DNA from: Opitutaceae bacterium
Lineage (GTDB): Bacteria > Verrucomicrobiota > Verrucomicrobiia > Opitutales > Opitutaceae
NCBI GenBank assembly: GCA_031254955.1
Contig: JAIRTK010000085.1
Span: 1-10,391, forward strand
DNA: 10,391 bases
Direction: 5' to 3'
Shown piece after piece: positions 1 to 7,977 of the stretch (the first letter of the stretch is position 1; each line of letters starts with the position of its first letter). The position numbers were made by a program, and so were the translations under genes. Under the pieces are notes generated by a model that searched no databases, was not told where the DNA came from, and was given only the letters and a program-made list of their open reading frames with translations.

Positions 1-78
1 GGCAGGATGCCACGGGTTAGCTTCCGCCAGTGCTCCGGCGCAGTCGCATGAAACACAAACGCGCGCGACTGCCGTCCG

Positions 79-109
79 GCAACGGGCTTCGCAAGCGAAG
101 CCCCTACAT
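79..109. repeat. REP-like palindromic repeat, copy 1
   Basis: A 31-bp sequence identical to 559-589. Its core (84-103) is a perfect 9-bp inverted repeat, GGGCTTCGC and GCGAAGCCC, separated by AA. It is followed by CCTACAT. The layout (short GC-rich palindrome plus constant flank, multiple copies between genes) is that of REP elements, which are typically spread by RAYT transposases. No such transposase is in this window. Confidence 0.75.
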
Positions 110-117
110 CCGCCGCC

Positions 118-245
118 GCTCGCCTCCGTGTCCGCTGTGTCTCTTCGCTCAAACCTTCTTTTTTGTTAGACGCTCTTAATTCATTGAAAAACAAAGGTTT
201 TATCTGTGTTATCCGTTAAAATTCGTGCAATTCACGGTGGGCTTG
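118..245. repeat. Degenerate intergenic repeat phrases
   Basis: Two phrases, CTCCGTGTCCGCTGTGTCTC (about 124-143) and ATCTGTGTTATCCGTTAAAA (about 202-221, continuing through TTCGTGCAATTC to about 235), resemble the low-complexity CTCTGTGTCTCTGTGG / ATCCGTGAAAATTCGTG phrases I recall from intergenic regions of many Verrucomicrobia and other bacteria. This is recalled resemblance only. No coding potential is seen. A TTTTTT run follows the first phrase (about 160-165). Confidence 0.35.
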
Positions 246-290
246 GATGGTGTTTCTTAAGAAGGTTTTTGATTAAGAAATGATATAATT

Positions 291-311
291 CCCCGCAGTC
301 TTGCTGCGGGG
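291..311. other. Hairpin, 8-bp stem
   Basis: CCCCGCAG (291-298) and CTGCGGGG (304-311) pair perfectly around a 5-nt loop TCTTG. It has the shape of a rho-independent terminator, but neither side has a clean T run: the plus side continues ATGGATGCC and the minus side AATTATATC. Termination is therefore possible but weakly supported. Confidence 0.4.
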
Positions 312-501
312 ATGGATGCCGCCCGCTGTCATTGGGGCGAAGCCCTTTTCTGCGATACCCCAGCGTTCTTTGCGCGGGGTGGTTCATTGAGATGCGCTGA
401 AAGGGCATGTTTTTATAGCGCAGGCGCAAGGGCTAGAAAAGGCATGGGTTCTTATCGGTTGGTTTTTATACCCATTCCCAATGAAAATCACTCTTTTGCA
501 G

Positions 502-521
502 GGGCGTCGCTTGCGACGCCC
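502..521. repeat. REP-like palindrome, variant
   Basis: GGGCGTCGC and GCGACGCCC pair perfectly around TT. It is the same architecture as the 84-103 and 564-583 palindromes, with compensating changes (CTTCGC to CGTCGC, and its partner changed to match). The compensatory changes suggest that the stem, not the exact sequence, is what is kept. It lies 37 bp before copy 2, with a short tandem GTGCTCCAGCAACGGGC duplication between them (534-550 and 551-567). Confidence 0.6.
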
Positions 522-558
522 GGCTTGATAAGCGTGCTCCAGCAACGGGCGTGCTCCA

Positions 559-589
559 GCAACGGGCTTCGCAAGCGAAGCCCCTACAT
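559..589. repeat. REP-like palindromic repeat, copy 2
   Basis: Identical over 31 bp to 79-109. The palindromic core is at 564-583. The start of this copy overlaps a local duplication of GTGCTCCAGCAACGGGC, so the 5' part of the unit has itself been copied in tandem. Confidence 0.75.
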
Positions 590-632
590 GGCTCTGCTTC
601 TAAAGTGTCTTGTTCATTGGGAAAGGGTTTTA

Positions 633-734
633 TTGAACAGAAGGAAACAAGAAGAACCACATGCCGGGCGAGGCGACAGGCCTTGCCATGCATTTTTATG
701 GTTTTCTCGGTTCCCTTCGTTTCCTTCTGTTCAA
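633..734. repeat. 16-bp inverted repeat pair downstream of carB
   Basis: TTGAACAGAAGGAAAC (633-648) and its exact reverse complement (719-734) enclose 70 bp. Similarity continues imperfectly outward (GGGTTTTATT versus GGGTTCATTT) and inward (AAGAAGAACC versus GAAGGGAACC), so the two arms look like diverged copies of one longer repeat. A small hairpin, GTTCA-AAA-TGAAC (729-741), overlaps the right arm and lies 8 bp from the carB stop. It could fold in the carB 3' UTR, but no strong T run follows, so a terminator role is uncertain. It could also be the remnant of a small inverted-repeat element. Confidence 0.55.
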
Positions 735-748
735 AATGAACCCGTTCC

Positions 749-3988
<3,240 letters not shown>

Positions 3989-4055
3989 GGGCGTGGGAAG
4001 ATGAGCGTGAAAGATGGGCGTGGGAAGATGAGAGTGGGAGGACGGGCGTGGGAAG
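3989..4055 (-). repeat. Tandem repeats in the carB leader
   Basis: On the plus strand GGGCGTGGGAAGATGAG occurs at 3989-4005 and 4016-4032, and its first 12 bases occur again at 4044-4055. The spacers CGTGAAAGAT and AGTGGGAGGAC look like weaker copies, giving a base period near 13-14 bp. On the carB strand the units read CTCATCTTCCCACGCCC and abut the start codon directly, so the carB message has a pyrimidine-rich repetitive leader without an anti-16S motif. Replication slippage is the simple origin; a translational or transcriptional control role is speculative. Confidence 0.75.
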
Positions 4056-4129
4056 CGGGCAAGGGTTGTGCGGGCGCGGTTGGCGCGCAAGCGGGAAACG
4101 GGGGGCTTTTTGCGGTTGAAAGCGCGGGC

Positions 4130-4160
4130 TTGACCCGAGGCGCGCGCGGGGAAAGGCTGT
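4130..4160 (+). promoter_or_regulatory. Possible tRNA-Gly promoter
   Basis: TTGACC (4130-4135) matches a sigma-70 -35 box. The best -10 candidate is GGCTGT around 4155-4160, a poor match at a long spacing of 19. The distance from it to the mature tRNA 5' end (4175) is suitable. Only the -35 half is convincing. Confidence 0.35.
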
Positions 4161-4174
4161 GCGGCGTTTTGTTC

Positions 4175-4248
4175 GCGGCTGTAGTTTAGTGGTAAAACTC
4201 CTGCCTTCCAAGCAGGTCTCGTCGGTTCGATTCCGTCCAGCCGCACCA
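4175..4248 (+). tRNA. tRNA-Gly (anticodon UCC)
   Basis: A complete 74-nt cloverleaf with encoded CCA. Acceptor arms are GCGGCTG (4175-4181) and CAGCCGC (4238-4244), then A and CCA. The D arm is GTTT-AGTGGTA-AAAC. The anticodon arm is CCTGC-CTTCCAA-GCAGG, with anticodon TCC reading GGA/GGG. The T arm is GTCGG-TTCGATT-CCGTC. The T stem has one U-U mismatch at its second pair (4222 and 4236); the attR copy has the same bases, so it is not a sequencing slip at one end. Its 3' half is the integration site of the adjacent element, which rebuilds the gene on insertion. Confidence 0.96.
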
Positions 4249-4252
4249 ATTT
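4219..4252 (+). other. attL: left attachment repeat in tRNA-Gly 3' end
   Basis: Thirty-four bases identical to 10078-10111, covering the tRNA T arm, acceptor 3' strand, CCA and five or so bases beyond (AATTT). Identity breaks at both edges (C versus A before, A versus C after), which fixes the repeat limits. The complete tRNA gene is on this side, as is usual for tRNA-targeted integration where the element brings a replacement 3' end. Confidence 0.93.
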
Positions 4253-4285
4253 AATAATCAGCAAGTTATGGTTTTCAAAATAGCC

Positions 4286-4310
4286 AGTGGGAACGTTTAG
4301 TGGGAACAAA
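4286..4310 (+). promoter_or_regulatory. Candidate integrase arm sites, left end
   Basis: AGTGGGAAC occurs at 4286-4294 and again at 4299-4307 (13-bp step), the second followed by AAA. The same 9-mer occurs twice at the other end (9980-9988 and 9992-10000) in the same orientation. Paired direct repeats just inside both att sites are what tyrosine integrases bind with their N-terminal domain. The assignment rests on position and repetition only. Confidence 0.6.
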
Positions 4311-4311
4311 T

Positions 4312-4383
4312 GCCCCGTTGTTCCAGACTGTTTCCAAGCATTTTGCAGCGAGGCTTGACGACGGGGCAGGCACGGGGTTTGTT
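4312..4383 (+). promoter_or_regulatory. Possible promoter/operator of the toxin-antitoxin pair
   Basis: GCCCCGT (4312-4318) and ACGGGGC (4361-4367) form an outer inverted repeat, with an inner CAAGC (4335-4339) and GCTTG (4353-4357). Overlapping this, TTGACG (4355-4360) is a fair -35 box with a weak TTTGTT -10 (4378-4383) at 17-bp spacing, which would start transcription only a few bases before the antitoxin ATG. A dyad over the promoter suits toxin-antitoxin autoregulation. The hairpin could instead limit read-through from the tRNA. Confidence 0.35.
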
Positions 4384-4394
4384 ACAGGCAACAA

Positions 4395-4568
4395 ATGAAA
4401 ACCGGGGCAAGAAAACCAAGAAAACCGGACATCGGCGCGCAAATGGGCGACGCCATCCGCGCCCGCGCAAACAAGCTCACAGAGGCCCAGCGCGAGGAGT
4501 ATCTTGCACGGGCCATGCAAATGATCTATGGCAACGCTGGCGGCAAGATCAACACGGCTCGCCGTTGA
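4395..4568 (+). CDS. Small putative antitoxin upstream of PIN toxin
   Basis: A 57-residue ORF starting MKTGARKPRKPDIG and ending GNAGGKINTARR. The N-terminal third is very basic (possible DNA contact); the rest, around KLTEAQREEYLARAMQMIYG, looks like an amphipathic helix of the kind that wraps a PIN toxin. It overlaps the downstream PIN gene by 41 bp, so the two are likely translationally coupled. That arrangement (short basic protein, overlap, PIN protein) is the main reason for the antitoxin call. No strong Shine-Dalgarno sequence is seen; CAGGCA precedes the ATG. I recognise no named antitoxin family such as VapB or AbrB-like. Confidence 0.65.
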   Translation: MKTGARKPRKPDIGAQMGDAIRARANKLTEAQREEYLARAMQMIYGNAGGKINTARR

Positions 4569-5046
4569 CACGAATTTTCTTCTCGGGCTTGCGGCAGGCT
4601 CCGAAGTCATTCTGGATGCCTTGGACGTGATCCGTGGCAGACTGGACAATCCGATTGTCATCGTCCCGCCGACGGTGAACATCGAACTTGGATTTGAGGC
4701 CGCAAGCGCGCCCGGCTCCGCCACGGGAAAGGCGGCCATCACGGCCATGAGGCAACTGCGTCCGGCATGGGGTTTCAAGCCGGTCAACCTCGTTCCGGTC
4801 GGCCACGGAATCGTTGAGTGTGTCGCGGACAAAATAAGGGCGCGCGGCTATTTGCCGGAAGAGGAGCGCAACGACTCGCATATCATCGTCGAAGCAGCGT
4901 TGCTGGATTGCACGCTGCTTGTCACGTCGGACGCGCACATGCTCGACGCGCCGCAAGGCCCGTTGCGGCTGCTGCTGTCCGCGCACGACCTCGCCGCGCC
5001 GCTGATCGTCTCGCCCCGCAAGCTGGCAAGAGCGTTTTTCAGGTGA
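4528..5046 (+). CDS. PIN-domain ribonuclease, probable toxin
   Basis: A 172-residue protein with a PIN nuclease signature. It has an N-terminal VDTNFLL with D14, a second acidic residue E53 in PPTVNIELGFE, D116 in ERNDSHIIVEA and D135 in LLVTSDAHML. These are the four acidic positions that bind metal in PIN nucleases, and all are present, so it is probably active. PIN toxins (VapC class) cleave RNA such as tRNA or rRNA; the target here is unknown. It is longer than typical VapC (about 130-140 residues), with extra sequence around residues 57-100 and at the C-terminus. It is paired with the overlapping small ORF upstream and sits at the left end of the element, where it would act as a stability module. 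The ATG at 4528 has no clear Shine-Dalgarno sequence, consistent with coupling to the antitoxin. It converges on the primase gene across 126 bp (5047-5172) in which I see no clear terminator. Confidence 0.82.
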   Translation: MATLAARSTRLAVDTNFLLGLAAGSEVILDALDVIRGRLDNPIVIVPPTVNIELGFEAASAPGSATGKAAITAMRQLRPAWGFKPVNLVPVGHGIVECVADKIRARGYLPEEERNDSHIIVEAALLDCTLLVTSDAHMLDAPQGPLRLLLSAHDLAAPLIVSPRKLARAFFR

Positions 5047-5172
5047 TGCCCCCCCCGGATGCCGCGCAAGCGGTGCCACGTGATTGAGCGCAATTGGATG
5101 CAGTTCGACGTAACTTGCGAGGGGGTAATTCCCGCGCGCGCGTGAACCGCCAGCCAAAACCACCGGCGACGG

Positions 5173-6090
5173 CTACTCCGACATCGGCGCCCGCAGCGTG
5201 GCGGCGAAGTCGGCGAGGTCTTTGCACGGCCTGCCATCGGCAATTGCTCGCGCACGCGCGAAGTCGGCAAACTGGACGGATGCGGCCCCGGCCCCGCGCA
5301 GTTGCGCGGCCCAGCGTTGCGCGGCGTCCTGCCCCTTGGTGTGCGCGGTGTCGGCGTGCTGGCAGAGCGTGATTTCCTTGCCCGCGAAATAATGCAGCGC
5401 GCCGCCGGGGATGGACAGCCCCGCGCCAAGGATTGCGACAGGGGCGAGCGTTGCGGCGTATCCGTGCCACCACGCCACAAGCAGCGCGGCGAGGAAATCC
5501 GGCCCGCCCTCGCACAGCATGACGTGCGGGTAATCGCGGCTTTCTTCCAACCCCACCGGCCACGCGGCGAGCGAGCCGGGCAGCGTCTTGGCCTTGCCGC
5601 ATTTCCACGGCAGCCCGTCCATGCGGCGTGCCTGCGCGTTGCGGCGGGCGGAGTCGGTCACGATCCATGCGTCATGCTCCGCCCCGCCGTCCCAAACGCG
5701 GCCATGCCAAAGCAGGCCTCGGCCTGAAAGCAACTCCATGCCGACGAACAACGGCCAGCCGCGCTGTTCCGCGATGCGCGCCATTTCCGCTACGTTTAAC
5801 GAACGCAATTTCGGAAGGCGGAGGCGGTGAGGGGCAGGATGGATTAGCGGCTTTGCGGCCACGGGACGGCGCACAATGGACGGCGGGGCGGATGAACGGA
5901 CGCCCGCCAGTTCAAAGATGCGTTTGCGGTGTGCCTCACTCGCATCGACAGCGCAATGGAACGCGCCCGAGTCGAAAACGGCCAGATGTTCTCCCTCCCT
6001 GTCCCCGCCCGTCTCGCGGCAGGCGGGACAGGCGCAAACAACCTTGCCGCGCCGTTTTTTCACTTTCTCCAGATGGCACAGGTCAAGCAT
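5173..6090 (-). CDS. CHC2 zinc-finger/Toprim primase-like protein
   Basis: A 305-residue protein. The N-terminus has a DnaG-type zinc-finger outline: CPAC at 21-24, then an AVFDSGAFHC hairpin with C46. The canonical fourth cysteine is replaced by D49, and an extra C19 is nearby. A Toprim-like domain occupies about residues 187-300: MLCEGGPDFLAAL supplies the catalytic-type E194, and QHADTAHTKG stands where DxDxxG is expected, so the first aspartate is histidine (H245-A-D247). DLADFAATL near the end is typical of plasmid and phage primases. The expected role is priming at the element's replication origin with the helicase encoded upstream, but the altered zinc and Toprim residues leave activity uncertain. 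AGGGAGGGG lies six bases before the ATG at 6090, a strong Shine-Dalgarno sequence that fixes the start. Confidence 0.8.
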   Translation of the reverse strand: MLDLCHLEKVKKRRGKVVCACPACRETGGDREGEHLAVFDSGAFHCAVDASEAHRKRIFELAGVRSSAPPSIVRRPVAAKPLIHPAPHRLRLPKLRSLNVAEMARIAEQRGWPLFVGMELLSGRGLLWHGRVWDGGAEHDAWIVTDSARRNAQARRMDGLPWKCGKAKTLPGSLAAWPVGLEESRDYPHVMLCEGGPDFLAALLVAWWHGYAATLAPVAILGAGLSIPGGALHYFAGKEITLCQHADTAHTKGQDAAQRWAAQLRGAGAASVQFADFARARAIADGRPCKDLADFAATLRAPMSE

Positions 6091-6110
6091 GGCGAACCCC
6101 TCCCTTTCCC

Positions 6111-6313
6111 GGTTTCGTTTCCCGTTTCCCGCCTATAGTGGGGAAACGGGAAACGAGAACATCAAAACAGTGTCTTAAAGGAAACGGGCAATTGCCTCTC
6201 GTTTCCTCCCCTATGAAAAAAGGCTGGAAAACAGGAAACGAAAAAACGGCTCTCGTTTCCACCCCCTGAAAAACAGGAAACGAGACACCCCGTTTTCGTT
6301 GCCTCTCGTTTCC
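6111..6313. repeat. Array of four GGAAACG hairpins between helicase and primase genes
   Basis: Four successive inverted repeats share one motif. Hairpin 1 has a perfect 16-bp stem (6115-6130 with 6141-6156, 10-nt loop). Hairpin 2 pairs GGAAACG (6180-6186) with CGTTTCC (6200-6206) and encloses the palindrome GGCAATTGCC. Hairpin 3 pairs GGAAACGA (6234-6241) with TCGTTTCC (6253-6260). Hairpin 4 pairs GGAAACGAGA (6276-6285) with TCTCGTTTCC (6304-6313). TCTCGTTTCC recurs exactly at 6197, 6251 and 6304 (54- and 53-bp steps), and AAAACAGGAAACGA at 6228 and 6270. It fills most of the 245-bp gap in an otherwise tightly packed gene block. Candidate roles are a replication origin or primase start sites (compare RSF1010 ssi hairpins), or an RNA structure in the operon message. 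Confidence 0.85.
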
Positions 6314-6335
6314 ATATTTTTCGGGGCCGGGGCGC

Positions 6336-7412
6336 TCATGGGAGCACATAGCGCCTCCTTTCGATTTTCAACGTTCGCGCCTTTTCAGCGCGTTTTGCCA
6401 GCTTGGACACCTGCCCCTTTGACAGTCCCATTTCATCGGCTATATCCCCACACGTGTCCAAGCCGTCGCGAACCCACTGGAGAAAAACCTCCATCGTGTC
6501 GGCCTGCTTGTGTTGGATGAGGGTTTTTCCGTTGTGCGGCTCAAAATGCCATTCGTAGGGCGGCGGGTCTTCCGGTGCGTTTCTGTTCTTGGTAAAGCGT
6601 GTCAGAAACCGCGCCCCCGCGTCGCCAGTTTCCCCGCCGGATGTCTCATCGAGGCGCAGTATCCAGAAAGCGGCGTCTTCGCGCTTGCTGGTTCCGCGAA
6701 TCGCCCCGTTGCGCCCGGCGTGCTGCACGAGCACGACGGCGATGCCGCGCCGTCGCAGTTCAAGCAACCAGCCCTCGATGCGGTCGCGGAACTCGTCGGC
6801 GTCGTTTTCCTTGACGTTGCGGAACAGGCACGCGCCATTGTCGAGGAAAAGCACGTCGATTTTGTTTTCCTCGCAATGCCGTGTGACCTCCGCCTGCTGG
6901 GAACTGTCCGACAGGCAAAGCCCCGTCCCGCTCCGGTCAAAGACAGTCTGATGTGAAAGCGTGAGGAAATTTCCGCATCCGCCGTCGAGCGAGCGCACGC
7001 GGCTGCGGAAATCATCAAGGGCCATCTCCCCGTCAACGTAGAGCACGCGGCGGGGCGCCTGACATCTCCACGGGCCGAAGTCGCGGCCTTGCGCCAATGC
7101 GCTGGCAAGCCCGAGGGCCATCCAGCTTTTGCCAAGCCCGCGTCGCCCGAAAACAATGCCGTAATCCCCGGCCATGAACCAATCGCCCAGCAACGCCGGA
7201 CGGGGCGGGACATTGAGCGCGTCGAGCTCGTCCCATCCCAAAACGGCGGGAATGAGCACATCGGGCGCGGATGGCGGTTTGCCGCCGGCGTTGTCGCTGC
7301 CGGGGTGTTCGTCCTGATAGGGAAGGCCGGGCAGCCTGCCGGGTTTGGCTGGCGAAGCCCCTCCTACCGCGACATCGCCATTCGTTTTCCCATTGGCGGT
7401 GTCATTGTTCAT
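6336..7412 (-). CDS. RepA/AAA_25-like hexameric replicative helicase
   Basis: A 358-residue RecA-fold ATPase. Walker A is GRRGLGKS (89-96). VDGEM (126-130) carries the likely catalytic glutamate. Walker B is VLFLDN (187-192). VVLVQHAGRNG followed by RGTSKREDAA (226-247) is the sensor/H3 region typical of plasmid RepA helicases and AAA_25 proteins. A C-terminal winged-helix segment is visible at about 318-345 (TCGDIADEMGLSKGQVSKLA). Residues 1-50 are a low-complexity Gly/Pro/Ala linker, part of whose DNA (7352-7370) resembles the REP-like repeats of the host flank. It probably unwinds the element's origin together with the primase encoded downstream. GGGAGG sits five bases before the ATG at 7412, so that start is preferred over an in-frame one at 7481. 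The start overlaps the preceding small ORF by 11 bp. Confidence 0.85.
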   Translation of the reverse strand: MNNDTANGKTNGDVAVGGASPAKPGRLPGLPYQDEHPGSDNAGGKPPSAPDVLIPAVLGWDELDALNVPPRPALLGDWFMAGDYGIVFGRRGLGKSWMALGLASALAQGRDFGPWRCQAPRRVLYVDGEMALDDFRSRVRSLDGGCGNFLTLSHQTVFDRSGTGLCLSDSSQQAEVTRHCEENKIDVLFLDNGACLFRNVKENDADEFRDRIEGWLLELRRRGIAVVLVQHAGRNGAIRGTSKREDAAFWILRLDETSGGETGDAGARFLTRFTKNRNAPEDPPPYEWHFEPHNGKTLIQHKQADTMEVFLQWVRDGLDTCGDIADEMGLSKGQVSKLAKRAEKARTLKIERRRYVLP

Positions 7413-7551
7413 CGCGGCCTCCCGTCTGTTTGCGGGCGCGGCGGCGCGACTTGCGGCGAAGGAAGCGGGCGGGGCCGACATCCTCCTTGGGTGTCCAGCC
7501 CCGCCGCGCGGCCTGTTCGATTTTGCGGGCGGCGTTACGGTTGGCGGTCAT
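7402..7551 (-). CDS. 49-residue arginine-rich small protein
   Basis: A short ORF beginning MTANRNAARKIEQAARRGWT and ending RKQTGGRDEQ. It is strongly basic: roughly a third of its residues are Arg or Lys, concentrated in RFLRRKSRRRARK. Its ATG overlaps the TGA of the winged-helix gene (ATGA), and its own stop lies 11 bp inside the helicase gene. This chain of stop-start overlaps is the best evidence that it is translated. GGAGG is present before the ATG but only one base away. It may be a nucleic-acid-binding accessory to the helicase. It could instead be a translational bridge whose product does not matter. No family recognised. Confidence 0.55.
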   Translation of the reverse strand: MTANRNAARKIEQAARRGWTPKEDVGPARFLRRKSRRRARKQTGGRDEQ

Positions 7552-7826
7552 GCCTCCACCCCGCTTCCCGATGAGGCTTTTTGCCTGTTGTCCTGCTCAT
7601 TGGCGAGCTTGGCGAGGTAACGCCGGACGGAATTGCAATCAATCAGAACGCGCCCCTGCATGTTGCCGGGCTTGCGAACGCGGACAAGGCGGATAGCCCC
7701 GGCCTTCTCCAAGTTATAGTAGGAAGAGCGGGACAACCCGAAAACCGGGTCGGGCCCCCTCTGCGATAGCGGTATGAATTCAGGCGCGTATTTGCCGCCT
7801 GTGTTGGTTTGTGTTTGATTTTTCAT
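7548..7826 (-). CDS. AlpA/excisionase-like winged-helix protein
   Basis: A 92-residue protein with a MerR/AlpA-type DNA-binding fold. A helix-turn-helix LSRSSYYNLEKAGAI (31-45) is followed by a basic wing RLVRVRKPGNMQGRVLI and a further helix NSVRRYLAKL. Proteins of this kind act as recombination directionality factors or as regulators of integrase and replication genes in satellites and integrative elements. It heads the tightly overlapped block with the 49-residue ORF, helicase and primase, and the phased A-tract repeats lie just upstream as a possible operator or origin. ATG 7826 is chosen because MKNQTQTNTGGKY looks like a natural N-terminus. A second ATG at 7850 would add eight residues. 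Neither has a Shine-Dalgarno sequence. A GC-rich dyad, GCGCG-GAAT-CGCGC (7831-7844), lies between the two. Confidence 0.75.
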   Translation of the reverse strand: MKNQTQTNTGGKYAPEFIPLSQRGPDPVFGLSRSSYYNLEKAGAIRLVRVRKPGNMQGRVLIDCNSVRRYLAKLANEQDNRQKASSGSGVEA

Positions 7827-7886
7827 GAATGCGCGGAATCGCGCTCGCATGTTTTAAGGAGTTTTTCCGGGCGTTTTTACCGCATC

Positions 7887-7977
7887 GCCCAAAAACCCTA
7901 CTACTCGGGCAAAAAAACCTACTGCCCGGACAAAAATGGGCAAAAAAACCTACTGCGTCCCCAAAAAAGCCTGCTAC
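7887..7977. repeat. Iteron-like repeats with helically phased A-tracts
   Basis: GGGCAAAAAAACCTACTGC occurs exactly at 7907-7925 and 7938-7956. Variant copies flank them: CAAAAACCCTACTAC from 7890 and CAAAAAAGCCTGCTAC from 7962. The CCTAC/CCTGC anchors start at 7897, 7918, 7949 and 7970, steps of 21, 31 and 21 bp, which are two, three and two helical turns. A further A5 tract (7932-7936) fills the longer gap in phase. DNA with A-tracts spaced this way is intrinsically bent, and all copies present the same face to a protein. Likely roles are an origin iteron array or an operator for the winged-helix gene just downstream on the minus strand. The last copy overlaps the stop codon of the preceding gene. 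Confidence 0.8.

Larger units (their letters stand above)
1..748. other. Gene-free intergenic region rich in repeats
   Basis: No open frame here has a ribosome binding site, a recognisable domain or host-like codon use. The open frames present, for example 312-752 plus and 466-759 minus, run straight through palindromic repeats and through each other. The region does hold two copies of a 31-bp REP-like repeat, a third related palindrome, an 8-bp-stem hairpin, degenerate repeat phrases and a large inverted repeat just downstream of carB. It is more AT-rich in patches (about 160-290) than carB. It reads as a repeat-accumulating spacer at the 3' end of carB. A decayed gene or a small RNA cannot be excluded. 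Confidence 0.7.

Noticed and set aside
3989..4309. An N-terminal extension of CarB beginning at 4309
   Set aside because: The extension is read antisense through the tRNA-Gly gene and att site and lacks family similarity; [11 protein letters not shown] at 3988 is the normal N-terminus.
4310..4630. A 106-codon plus-strand frame over the antitoxin
   Set aside because: It is out of frame with both the antitoxin and the PIN gene. The antitoxin frame (4395-4568) has the better position and composition.
5049..5056. Run of eight C after the PIN gene as a sign of frameshift
   Set aside because: The run begins after the PIN stop codon, and the PIN protein is complete with all catalytic residues.
5131..5144. 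Alternating CG run between the PIN and primase genes as a regulatory site
   Set aside because: Only about 12 bp in GC-rich DNA; no dyad or T run supports a function.
6111..6313. CRISPR array
   Set aside because: Repeats are short, alternate in orientation and have unequal spacing; there are no uniform repeats, spacers or cas genes.
6111..6313. Retron or group II intron RNA
   Set aside because: No reverse transcriptase gene is present, and the four separate hairpins do not match the expected architecture.
7089..7574. Plus-strand frames opposite the helicase and winged-helix genes
   Set aside because: They are composition shadows of well-supported minus-strand genes and show no domains.
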